Shown piece by piece: positions 50,030-60,080 of a DNA stretch of 64,000 nucleotides (position 1 is its first letter; each line of letters starts with the position of its first letter). The notes beneath the pieces are model-generated. The model saw nothing but the letters and a program-made list of their open reading frames with translations. It was not told where the DNA came from and did no database searches. The position numbers and the translations under genes were made by a program. Source of the DNA: Blumeriella jaapii. Taxonomy: Eukaryota; Ascomycota; Leotiomycetes; Helotiales; Drepanopezizaceae. The DNA lies in NCBI GenBank assembly GCA_009599575.1, contig VWND01000007.1, forward strand, positions 939,501-1,003,500, given 5' to 3'.

Positions 50030-51511
50030 TTGCAAACATTTTTTCGAGCCGATCAGATCGATCACCGCTTTTTGATTAAAAAACTTCGACCGCTCACGGC
50101 CTTCGAAACAACTGTTTTTATCGTTAAAATAGCTGATCTTTTACCCGTACTCCGTGTCGTTGACCAGCTTTTCTACGCTAATCGCATAGCTAGCAGCCTG
50201 ATGGCCTTTCGAAAGGAAGCTGTACGAAACGCTACGAAGGGGAACGATAATAATACTTCGTATACACTTGAACGCGATCTGCTGTTATATTACGGTCGCT
50301 TAATAGTACCAAACGTCGATCATTTTCGTTTAGCTTTTGTACGAAAAATGTACGATCAGATTTCTACCGCTTATCTTAGCGCTCGCAAAACTACGCAATT
50401 GCTTTCGGACCAATATTATTAGCGAGATATGACAGCTTTCGTAAAACAATACTATCGCAACTATTACGCTTATCGAAGGAGTTCTGTTCCAAAAAATAAG
50501 CGCTCCGGCTTTTTTCAGCCTTTTTCTGTTTCTGACCACCCTTGGGAACACGTTACAATGGACTTTTGCAGCTTTAACAAAAATAAACACGGTTACGATA
50601 ACATATTCGTAATAATAAATCGCTTTTCTAAGCAGGCTATTTCGATCTTTTGCCATAAAAATATCGACGCTCGAGGCCTCGCCAAACTATATATATTTTA
50701 TATATATAAGTATTTTGGCCTTCCAAAAAGTATTATTAGCGATCGTGGCCCTTAGTATTGGTCTACCTTCTGATCTGAATTAAATAAAATACTCGGTACG
50801 CAACTAAAGCTTTCGACAGCCGTTTATTTTAAAACCGACGGTCAGACCGAAATTTACAATTAATACCTGCAAAAACGCTTTCGATTTTTCGTAAACTTTT
50901 ATCAAAACGATTGGAACGAATTTTTCTTAATAATGGATTTCGCTCAAATAGTCCTTTTTTACAAAAGTCTAGATGGCCTTTTATTTTTTGAAATTATATA
51001 CGATTATATTTCTTATACCAATTGAAATTGGAAGTTCGATACTTTCCCCTTCCTTAACCTTTTACACAAGCTAAACGCAGACGAAGCTCGTGCGTACGCT
51101 CGCCGCTATTACGACGCTTAAAACCTTGCTAAATCGCATTTTTAACAAGCTTACGAAAAAATAAAAAGAAGTGCGAATAGATTTCGCCGCGCGATCGATT
51201 TTGACGTTAGCGACTACGTATGGCTCGATATGCGTCCATTTCCGATTTCCCGGCTTTTTCGCAAATTCGATAATCCTACAAACGGCTCTTTCAAGATTGT
51301 AGCCAAAATTTTCGATAACGCTTTTAAGCTAGATTTTCTTAATACTATAAACGTACACCCAGTTTTTCACGCTAGTCGACTGCGTAAAGCAGCTGACGAC
51401 GCGCTTTCAAGTCAGGTTAACCTAGCTCCTGAATTTATTAATATAACTGGTAAGCTTAAATACGAAGTCGAAAAATTGATCGCTTATCGAATGCAGCGGA
51501 AGACTTTTTAA
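50030..51511 (+). pseudogene. Integrase remnant of element D
   Basis: The core includes WEHVTMDFCSF (first Asp) and FGLPKSIISDRGP (second Asp). A C-terminal segment (FKLDFLNTINVHPVFHASRL) then leads into a chromodomain-like tail ending at 51511. A few stops are present. Confidence 0.8.
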
Positions 51512-51754
51512 TATAAAGCTTTTTGAATAGGCTTAAATAAAGATTTTACGTGGTACTCCGCGTTTGACTTTATGTACGCTTTCCTGAAAATGCGCGATTT
51601 CCATTTGGCGCATAAGAAGCTCTTCGGTCTTTCTGCAAAACTTGTAAATTGGCTAAAGGCGTATTCCGAAGGTTTGGATTCGTACGATTATTTAAATAGC
51701 GACGTATTAATAGATAAAAGCTCGAAAGCGCGCTTTTTTCGGACGGAGGGGTAG

Positions 51755-52016
51755 TGTAACGATTCATTCGTTTGCCCCTCGCGTCACCTCAGCAACTACG
51801 TATAGTTGCAAGCTTCTTGGTCTCCTGGTGGGTCTTCTATCAACTGTGGAAACTATTATATATATAAAGCTTTCTTTTCTTAGCAACCTCTGCCTTTTGC
51901 AGTTGTTGATTCTAAGTGAATATCTTTGTTACAGAACCAAAGGCTCGTTTTATACCATATGAATACGGCGACCAGTTGACTGATCTCCCAGCCCTCCGAC
52001 TGATTAGATCGTCATA
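51755..52016 (+). repeat. 3' LTR of element D
   Basis: 262 bp beginning TGTAACGATTCATTCG and ending GATCGTCATA. The duplication ACGAT follows. Confidence 0.9.
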
Positions 52017-52021
52017 ACGAT

Positions 52022-53150
52022 TTCGCTTTCGTAATAATAAATCGCCTGTTTAAAAAGCTTTTGTTAATTTCTTGCCACAAAATTATTACAGCGAAAAGGC
52101 TGGCAGCTTTGTTTTTGGTTTATTAAATACGCTATTTCGGTATGCCGGATTTAATTGTTTCGGACCGAAAAGCTTAGTTTGTTTCGGTTTTTTAGCAAAA
52201 ACTTTGCCGTATATTAAAAACTAAAATCAAATTGATTATTACGTATAATTTTAATATCGATAGGCAAATCGAAATAATAAATTAATATATTAAGCAACGC
52301 TTCCGCTTCTTTTGCTTTTACTACTAAAACAATTGAGAACGCTTTTTACTTTTAATAAATATTATATAATTAATTTTGCCGTACGAATTTTTCGGCAACG
52401 TTTCTTTTTTTTAAATCTTAAATAAATACGAAATTCGTATATTTTGAAATATAAATAATTTTTGTTTTTTTCGCTCGGCCATCGAAAAGCTTAACCGCGA
52501 CGAGGTTTTGCATTTGGTTTTCCGAATTAAAAAAGTTGTAAAATACGCGCAATCGTTTATTGCGTAATAATAAGCTAAAATAAAACGCTTCGCCAACTTA
52601 TATAAACGATTAATAGATTAAGATATAAGCGACGAAGTATTAATAAATATTAAAAATTAAAAGTTCGACCGACTTTTTCGAAAGCTTTTAAACAAATAGT
52701 ACGGCTTAATTAAAATCGTCGACAAAATAAGAAAAAGTTGAAAGCTTGATTTTTTCGCAAACTGGTTAATTTATTTAATTTTTTATTTATATTCGCTCCG
52801 AAAGCATATCAGCAATCTTTTACCTGGCCAACGCCGCCCCGAACCAACTTTTATTTAATTATTTTCTAAATAAACGGAATAAAAAATCGAAAAAATAATA
52901 AATTCGAAATTGCATAAAAAAATATTGCAATACCAGATTAATTAAAAAAGCGCTGATAAAGATTTCGAATAATACTTTTGTTTTGACGTTATAACGGCCC
53001 TTTATATTTTTCAAGTATTTCACCGATCGCATTTTATCGCTAAAAGCCTTTTACGAGCATTTTCCGTATAATTGCAAATTTACAACAAAAGCAAAAAGAA
53101 TTATATTAAATTGAAAAACGATAAATCTATAATTGTAACTGCGAGGACGC
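52022..53150 (+). pseudogene. Element C integrase, right part, with chromodomain-like tail
   Basis: Resumes the integrase interrupted at 45619 and ends near 53150. A stretch around 52860-53040 (IEKIINSKLHKKILQYQIN) has the shape of a chromodomain, which in such elements steers insertion to heterochromatin (family knowledge). Confidence 0.7.
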
Positions 53151-53173
53151 AGTTTTTCGGAAAAAGAAGGTAG

Positions 53174-53452
53174 TGTTACGACCCTGGCCTGGCTAGTGGT
53201 ATAACTGCTAGTGGTATGGCTGTCAATAGTATAATTGCCAGTAGTATGAATGCTGGTGGTGTTGGATTAAGGTTTGGGCACGGACCACCTCGGCCACTAG
53301 GCTTCGCGCTAAATCACGTGACCCATAAGCGCAACCCACTGTATATAAAATTCGCGACCCCGAGCATTCTAGCTCGGTGTTTTTCTTTCAATTTACATGC
53401 GTACCTTTTGGTCCACATCACTCTTCTGATCACCCTCAAGCTAGCTGTGACA
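53174..53452 (+). repeat. 3' LTR of element C
   Basis: 279 bp ending GCTGTGACA, followed by the TTTAC duplication. Confidence 0.93.
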
Positions 53453-54782
53453 TTTACCCAATTATCCATTATTCAGCAAAACAGCCAGAAATTGATTATA
53501 GTTTTCGTTCTAACTTTCGAATATATTTGCAACGCTATACTGCATTTAAAAAATATCACTTAAGCTTATATAAGCGCCAATCGGTTTTTAAAAAAACAAA
53601 TTCTAGCGCACTTTTCTAAAAAGCTACGATTTAGCTACTTAGAAAGCTCGATTCTGCTGATTCATAAGCCTTTGTACGGTATAGCAAAAACAGGCACGCA
53701 TTAATGGAATACGTATTACAAGCATCATAAAAATAAGCTTTATATAACTACGTTAATATACGACCCCTGCTTACTTATTTCTACTACTCCTGCTTTCGCA
53801 ATTGTAAAAATGCAAACAAACGATATATTGCAACTAGCAAACGACGTTTTTCTCGGCTTTAAAAAAGGCCGAATTATAAGCAGCAGAGACTTAATACAAA
53901 GCCTAAGGACATACTGAGTAAAAGCAACGTTTTGATCTTCAACAAAGAAGCCTTACATAAGTCAAAATCAAATAGCTTTATTTTTTTTTTAGACAGAAGG
54001 ATTAAGCAAAGAAACTCGAGCTAATCAAAAACGATAAAAGCAATTATCTCGCCTAACGCGTTCGAAAAGCTTATATTGCTAGTTTATATTAATCAAAAGC
54101 TATTTTCGACCTTTTAGTAGCTGCACAAATACAGATGGAAAACTTTGTTTAATTAAATATCGATATAATTAATAAGCGAATTCGATAAATAATAGATAAT
54201 CAAAATCGAGGATTTTTATTTATACAAATCGACCTTTTTATTGCAAAGCTATTTGTATTTGTTAACGGCTTATTTACCAACAACAAAAATTGCAGTTCGC
54301 AAATTAGCTACGAGGTTTTCCTAGCCAATAAAATGCAGCTTGACAACAATTTATTTAAAATAAAAAGGAACCTTATTACAGCAAGCTCAATTAAGTGCCA
54401 AAGAATTACACGAAGCGTATTAGCTTCAGAGATATACGAAATGGTTTCTAGAATAAATATCGCTATTTGCATCGCCATAATTCTATGTATAATCACTTAA
54501 AAGCTTAATTTCTCCGATATTTCAATAGTAGTTTGCATTGATTTATACTTTTTGTATAAGTGTTTGGTCAAATTAAAAACAATAAAAGAAAAACGTCTTA
54601 TAATCGATATTATAGCTTTTCGCCAGAGCTATAAAAAGAAAAAGTTATCAAAGGTTAGATGGATTAACGGAAAAGACAATCCGGCGAATGCTATAACGAA
54701 GGCAAACCCTAATAAAGCTTTTACTACCTTTATTAATAAAAACGAAATTAACGTAAAAATAGAAGGTTGGGTAGAAAGGTAA
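53453..54782 (+). pseudogene. Element A reverse transcriptase/RNase H remnant, right part
   Basis: Continues the RT cut at 40604. It reads KPLYGIAKTGTH and YDPCLLIST with stops, and then an open RNase H end (54552-54782) with VRWINGKDNPANAITKANPN. These are copia C-terminal signatures. The frame stops at 54780-54782. Confidence 0.85.
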
Positions 54783-54859
54783 AAAGGAGACGATTACATG
54801 TACAATTAGAAAGAGTCTAGCTAACTAGCTATGGTTGATCTTTATAAAAGAGTTGCCAG

Positions 54860-55061
54860 TATGGGTATATAATAATGGCTGATCATGCGCACAATCACAT
54901 GATCAGACCACGTGACGGCGGTAGGCTGCAAGCGTGCAGCCCTACCTACACATACCCGTGCGATAGCTAGTTTACTCCTTAAATCTCTTTCGCAATACAA
55001 CCCCAGTTATTGCAATATCTCAACTGTGTATACACAAACCCCCCCTTATGTGATACCAACA
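54860..55061 (+). repeat. 3' LTR of element A
   Basis: Same length as the 5' copy. The left terminus is mutated TG to TA. It is followed directly by the ATTCT target duplication. Confidence 0.92.
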
Positions 55062-55066
55062 ATTCT

Positions 55067-55497
55067 TGTGCATGGTTTTCCAGTCCTCTTCTTCACTTCT
55101 GCTTTCTGCCCCTTTGCTTTTCCCAATCTCCACTGTGGTTGATACCTCACTCGATGATCAGAAGAACCAACAAGCGCCACCAGATTGGCAGCCTCACGCG
55201 AAAAACCGGGGAAAAAAAAAAAGGGGGGGGGGGGGGCAGCGCGACGCCAAGACATACGCGAGGAAATGCGGCTCCTGCTCGTCGCCATGGTAGAAGGAAA
55301 ACGCGTCAATATCATTGCTTGCTTTTGTGTCGCCCGAGAACAAAAGAAGAGGAAAAAGAAAGAAGAGAAATCCTTCACCCACATATGGGGCACTTCTGAT
55401 TGGAAAATCCAGACCCAAGAGCCAAAGCAGAAGCTCACATATGTCCCAGGCGCCGAACCATCAATCCTCGCCTATTTCAAAATCGTCGAAAGGCACT
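55067..55497. other. Short spacer right of element A
   Basis: Holds a G-run of about 14 bases (55223-55236) and a purine-rich stretch. GC-balanced sequence starts abruptly at the LTR edge. Confidence 0.6.
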
Positions 55498-56669
55498 TCA
55501 CTGGAAAGCCCAAGCATCGTATCTGATGTTCGGGTTGGTCAAGCGTTGGTTTGGCCGTGCGGGGAGATTGTCGCTATGGTAGTCGCATGCTGGATCGTGG
55601 GCTGAGTTACTAACTCGTTGAATCTCCCGCCACGGCGCAGCGCAGAGGAAGCAAAACTGGTGCCTGCACTTCTCGCCTATCCATCCCGAATTAGCAGGGT
55701 GGAAACCTACAGCAGGAAAGCCATGCACTCTCACAGCTCATGTGATCGCAACCACCATTCTTCTCGATAGGGGCTCTGCACTGCGGACAAGGCTTAGTCG
55801 TCCGGGCAATGAGCAAGACCGAGGCTGCCTCCTGCCCCATCCGCTCCCTCTTCTCGGCCTCATATGCCTTACACGTCTGCCCGGAGTGCCATGGCATCTT
55901 GTGCGTGTAGCAGGTCTTGAACCGGCATCTGTTGCAGGTCATGATCGGTTGGTCGTGTTCGCCAAAGTGGATCTGACCAGAGTCACAGCCTGGCCCGAGA
56001 CACATGGTGAAGCTTGGGACGTCCTTGAAAGCGGCCATCACGGATTTTCGTTCGTACCTGCTACCGTCTTAAGATCTTTCCCCCCCAGAGTCGGCTCATC
56101 TCACGCGCGGGTGTTTCTGCTTACTTCTCAAATGCTTCCTTGGATGCCCACTTCTTGACCGTAGCGAATGCGAGGATCTCTGGACACTCAGGGCACTGGA
56201 CCTGATCCCACGCCACTTCCGGGATCTGGGCGTTGATACTCTGCGATAGGCAAGCGCGGCATATCGAATGCTCGTGTTGGCACTGCACCGAGAGTTTCTT
56301 TCGGGAATAGTGCGACCCATCGTAGGACTCCATGCACACCGAGCACTCCTGCTGAGGGTTCACGACCTCAAGCTCTTCGTTGGAGAAACCTTCGACGGCT
56401 CTGCTGGTCCCGTTGAGCATCTTACGCAAGGCGCTTCCGGATCTACTGCTTTGTAGCCAAGAACTGATGACCTCGATGTCTTCTGGACCCAGCTCCTTCT
56501 CGAGCGACACCATGAGGTCGAGCATCCGCTCCTTCTTGGTGTGCCTGGGGCATCGCTTCTTGTAATAAGTCAGAACCTGAATCATGCGGTTTGCCCGTAG
56601 TTGTGAGCATCTGAGATCAAAGATGGTTTCTGGGAATCTCGCGTAGCGCTGAGCGGCAGACACCATCAT
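55498..56669 (-). CDS. RBR-type E3 ubiquitin ligase (RING-IBR-RING)
   Basis: Three minus-strand exons, 56669-56125, 56057-55735 and 55676-55498, give 348 residues from the ATG at 56669. RING1 starts CSVCMESYDGSHYSRKK and ends CPEC. An IBR follows (CLGPGCDSGQIHFGE.. CNRCRFKTCYTHKMPWH). RING2 is split by the second intron: CPQCRAPIEKNGGCDHMSC joins a segment with CRHQFCFLCAAPW. The RING2 catalytic Cys in the usual CDHMSC context is present, so the HECT-like thioester mechanism should work (family knowledge). The open frame extends further upstream without an ATG, and a possible extra 5' exon reads up to about 56940, so the true start is uncertain. The gene ends about 430 bases from the retrotransposon and seems intact. 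Confidence 0.85.
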
Positions 56670-56699
56670 GAGACGGACGAAGCTGATGCTGATGCTAAT

Positions 56700-56990
56700 G
56701 CTGATAAGGGCTGACGGGGGCGATGTTGAAGATCCGGTAGGAAACGAAAGGTAAGTCGAACTTGTCAAGGTTCGTGACTCTTCCCGTTGAGATGTCGATG
56801 ACCTGAACTCGGTATGGTCAGCTACTGTGAGAACGTCGAGGAAAGACGATCGAAGATATTGACCGTGGAGATACTAACCTTGAAAAACAGTTCTCGATGC
56901 GACGCGGCTGTGACGAAGGGATAGGTTGAAAGGTTGTGTTGTACGTTATCAAGACGAAGCAGGAGGAGTACAAGGGTCAATAGACTTGTA
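56700..56990 (-). other. Exon-like frame upstream of the RBR gene
   Basis: On the minus strand, RLDNVQHNLSTYPFVTAASH..ELFFK ends at an AAG-GTTAGT donor (near 56878). It joins after a GTTCAG acceptor to VIDISTGRVTNLDKFDLPFV (about 56804 downward). The composition looks like real protein in phase 0 across the splice. No ATG or link to the RING frame was found. It could be the true 5' exons of the RBR gene or the tail of another gene. Confidence 0.35.
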
Positions 56991-57199
56991 TAGCCGCAAA
57001 GCTGATCCCGCTAGCGATCTTGCTAGCTTGACACGTGACCTCCAGGTAACCAAACAACTGTCTTTCCCTTCCCCCTTCCGAGAATTGCTGCACCACCATT
57101 GCTTTTCGGGGAAGAGATTTGTCGCCTCTAAGGCACAACGCTACAAAACCCACAAACCCCAATACACCACAATTTCTACCTTGAATTTCTGAACTCGGA

Positions 57200-57689
57200 A
57201 AAGCTCTATTGGTGGAGGAGGATAAGGAGACTTTTCTGGAATATGTTCACATACCAGAATATCCGTGAAGGATAGAAGAGGGGAAGAATGCTAAATCCAA
57301 ATCCATACAAATAATTCGATGGTACTGTACTGTACACCTTTTACTAGTAAATACATAAAACTTCTACTTACGAGTCTCGCAGCACTAGAAGACATGCTAA
57401 TTACCAATTGTCGGGTATGATTTAGCGAGCCTTTTCCAAGATCCGCCACGAATTGTCACTGTCGATGTCAGTTTTGTTGCTCTCAAGCTTTGTATACTTC
57501 GAATGTCACCTGAATTGAGACATAGGATATTCGATTCAAGAAGCAGCTGTTGGTGCGTAGCGGAGACTGTTTTCAGAGACTGTTTTCACATTTCTCTTTT
57601 CTTGCGCAATCTTGATGCTATTATGTAAGTGGTGGTACGTAGCGTAGGATAATTTAAGCGTGGTGCTGATTCTGTTTGCTTAAGATTGC
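57200..57689. other. Spacer, no gene seen
   Basis: Contains a GTACTGTACTGTACAC string near 57321. No supported coding frame. Confidence 0.55.
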
Positions 57690-59057
57690 CTAATAGTGGG
57701 CTGCCTTCCCACATTTATCCTGCGGGCACTCGGATAATGTGGGGGAAAGCAAGTGTCCCACTGCATCCAAGTGTCCCATCTCAGTTCATGATTTTTTACG
57801 ATCGCATTTTATATTAAAACATTATCAACGCCAGATATTTAATTACATTAAATTAAATTATAATAAAAACAAGCAGTTATTTTCAGATTTTAAATTAAAA
57901 AGTTAAATTTTATTAATAGAAACTAATTTAAATAAGTGTTTTGTACGCATTTTCAATTTTTTTTTCGCTTTTTCGCTTTCAGAAAGCCTATTTACATTTG
58001 TTTGCAATTAAAATATTATATATAATAATTCAGATTAATCTTTTTAATCGGTTATAAGCTATTCGATAATTATAAAAGCTTTATTAAGCTCGCGTTTTAT
58101 TATATATCAAGATTTTCGGCTAAAAAAATGCAATTTATTATTTTTAATACGATTTTTTTTTGTTTTACAGCTTTATTGCTTTTACAATTTAAAATCCAAG
58201 GCTCGTAAGCAGCTTCTTTTACTTATTATACGCTTAAACAAAAGCTTTTCGCAAAACTAACGGTTTTCTTTTACCTTTTGCCCTTTTGTTTTTTACTTTT
58301 CGAATATAAATATTATACCGATATTTAAAAGCTGAAAAGGATATATAAAATAGCTAGAAAGCTAAAGAAAATATAAGTTTTATTTAGTTTTAATAAAAGT
58401 ATATTGTATTTGTACGATTCGTAGCCGTTTAATTAATACAATTTCTGATTGGAAATACGTAAAAAAAACGATTTAAATTACTTTCACTTAATCAAAAATG
58501 AATGTTCCGACGTAAAATTTAATATAATTTCTATAAATTCTATTCGAATGCAAGCTAAACTTACTTTTCTTCAGTTTATTATAATAAGATAACTGGCGTT
58601 GGAAGTTTTTTAATTTAAAATGCGATTATAAAAAATAACAAGTTAAAACAAAACATTTCGTTTCGTAACTTTTAATTAATAAAAATAGAACTTTTAACTT
58701 ATAATTGCATAATAGCTTTCTGTTTTTATTTTTTATTAATTTATTATAATTAAATATCTGGCGTTGATAATGTTTTTATACAAAATGCGATAATTAAAAA
58801 TAAAAACTTCAACGAAAATATATAATTTAACAACTTTTAATTAATAAAAATGAAATTTTTATTTTAAAATCTAAAAATAGCTTCCAGCTTTTATTACCTT
58901 TCAATTTGGCGTAATTAAATAATAGTGTTTTAATATGAAATGCTATCGTAAAAAATTATAAACTGAGATGGGACACTTGGATGCAGTGGGACACTTGCTT
59001 TCCCCCACATTATTCGAGTGCCCGCAGAATAAATGTGGGAAGGCAGCCCACTATTAG
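57690..59057. mobile_element. Terminal-inverted-repeat DNA element (MITE/foldback-like)
   Basis: The left end (57690-57825) and right end (58925-59057) are inverted copies of about 130 bases. They share CTAATAGTGGGCTGCCTTCC, AGTGTCCCACTGCATCCAAG and further strings. The inner bases suggest a TA duplication bordering a GTGGGCTGCC terminus (57694-57695 and 59052-59053), as in Tc1/mariner-type insertions; this is inference. The interior is AT-rich and non-coding. It holds a 150-165-bp direct repeat marked by CTGGCGTT at 58593, 58758 and, weaker, 58906, and the same string in reverse near 57828. No transposase frame exists, so it would be non-autonomous. Confidence 0.75.
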
Positions 59058-59299
59058 TGCTAAAACAAAAACAATAGAGGTGGTAGGGGGCGCACTCACT
59101 TTCCCCTACGCACTACCGTACCACGTGATTACACGTGACGTTACATCACTGAGGCATCACCCCAGTAAGCCTTAAACGTCACACGTGATTGTGTCCCCCC
59201 AAAAAATCGCCTTGGCATAGAAAAACGATCGAAAGCATAAGCTATCTAAAAGAAGAGTAAAACGCAAGTAGCAAAATCAAAATCCCATCCAAAAAAAAA
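59058..59299. promoter_or_regulatory. Spacer with three CACGTG boxes and a Pol III terminator
   Basis: CACGTG palindromes at 59122-59127, 59132-59137 and 59182-59187 cluster with a TGACGT core. The A-run at 59291-59300 is the T-rich terminator of the minus-strand 5S gene. Whether the boxes regulate anything is unknown. Confidence 0.4.
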
Positions 59300-59418
59300 A
59301 CACACAACAGCAGGTATTCGCTGGTGGTCACCCACCCAACTACTAATCTGCCGATCTGAGGCTTGTGTATGGCAGAGCGGACGGGATGCCCAATTCTCCT
59401 CAGTCTATGGTCGTATGT
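59300..59418 (-). rRNA. 5S ribosomal RNA
   Basis: Read on the minus strand, about 119 nt begin ACATACGACCATAG and end CCTGCTGTTGTGTGT, so the two ends pair as helix I. Conserved blocks CATCCCGTCCGCTCTGCC and TAGTAGTTGGGTGGGTGACC, and the CCAGCGAATACC segment, are present in order. A T-run follows at the 3' end. Single dispersed 5S copies outside the rDNA are normal in filamentous ascomycetes. Parts of helices II and IV differ from the common fungal type, so this may be a variant isotype or a slightly decayed copy. Confidence 0.92.
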
Positions 59419-60080
59419 GTCTATCGATGGTCAAAATAAAATACATGTACGGCATCGAAAAGTGGTACTCTGCACCATTCTGATCAAGCGCCGACCGGCT
59501 GCGCATAGCAGGCAATCAATCGGGTGGACCGTAGTCGCAACTCAGTACGGTTACTTTGTAAGCTAGAGATTACTTTACCTAGGAGGCGGGAAAGGATAGC
59601 CCTTACTTATGAATATCAACATGCTGTACAGTACCTAGGTAGCTATCATGACGACTTCGCCGAGGACCGCAAGCTCGCTCTCCTCCTCTGTCTCTTGGAA
59701 ATGACGACGCACGTCAAAATCACGTCGTAAAACCATCACAATTCGCAGTCAAAAGACATGTTTTTGCACATGCTGTTGCATTCATATTGTATGTTTTCGT
59801 AAAATGCGGCGCAACGGCCCAGGAAAACTGGGTAAAATACAGGGTTGTCCGTCCTCTACCTCCGGCAACCATCAAACCCATGAGACTCCATAGCTGCATC
59901 TACGAGAGGACCGAAATACCCTACCAGTCTAGATTCCAATGTGCTACATAACCATCACCGTTATTTAGGCTTTGTACTCCGCACGAACGGCCATGTCTCG
60001 GTACCTAGCTCGTACGTTGTCCTAGAGAGTATCAGCTTATGTGTGAGTGACAAGCCATGAATTGTGGGTTATCTTACGAC
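59419..60080. other. Spacer between 5S and the RRM gene
   Basis: No gene seen. It has a CTGTACAGTACCTAGG motif near 59622. It is possible that the RRM gene's last exon extends here, since a GTAAGT donor sits on its stop codon at 60081-60083. Confidence 0.5.

Larger units (their letters stand above)
45620..52016 (+). mobile_element. Element D: Ty3/gypsy retrotransposon inside the integrase of C
   Basis: Two 262-bp LTRs (45620-45881 and 51755-52016) are flanked by ACGAT (45615-45619 and 52017-52021). Terminal bases are TA..TA or TG..TA, explained by transitions from a canonical TG..CA. A purine tract (GGACGGAGGGGTAG) precedes the 3' LTR. The inside carries gag-like, protease, RT, RNase H and integrase frames. 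Several run for 100-230 codons, so this is the youngest and best preserved of the four. The RT catalytic motif is mutated to YLNN and stops remain, so it is not autonomous. Confidence 0.92.
40605..53452 (+). mobile_element. Element C: Ty3/gypsy chromovirus-like retrotransposon inside A
   Basis: Identical-length 279-bp LTRs (40605-40883 and 53174-53452) run TGTTACGACC..GCTGTGACA, with flanking TTTAC duplications at 40600-40604 and 53453-53457. A purine tract (GGAAAAAGAAGGTAG) precedes the 3' LTR. Internal remnants in gypsy order are a gag with an intact CCHC knuckle, RT, RNase H, an integrase split by element D and a chromodomain-like tail near 52860-53040. Element D occupies 45620-52016, so C alone is about 6.4 kb. 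The interior is strongly AT-rich with many stops, so it is inactive. Confidence 0.93.
28369..55061 (+). mobile_element. Element A: Ty1/copia LTR retrotransposon, host of the nested cluster
   Basis: LTRs of 202 bp each (28369-28570 and 54860-55061) are flanked by the 5-bp duplication ATTCT (28364-28368 and 55062-55066). LTR ends are TGTGGGTAT..ATACCAACA; the right copy starts TA instead of TG, a transition. Internal parts belonging to A lie at 28571-28661, 36307-40604 and 53453-54859. They are a gag with a Cys/His knuckle, an integrase, a copia-type reverse transcriptase and an RNase H end. The order gag-integrase-RT-RNase H is the copia order. Reading across the insertion of C, the RT frame continues without loss. 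Stops occur throughout, so it is inactive. Removing the insertions leaves about 6.2 kb. Confidence 0.93.
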
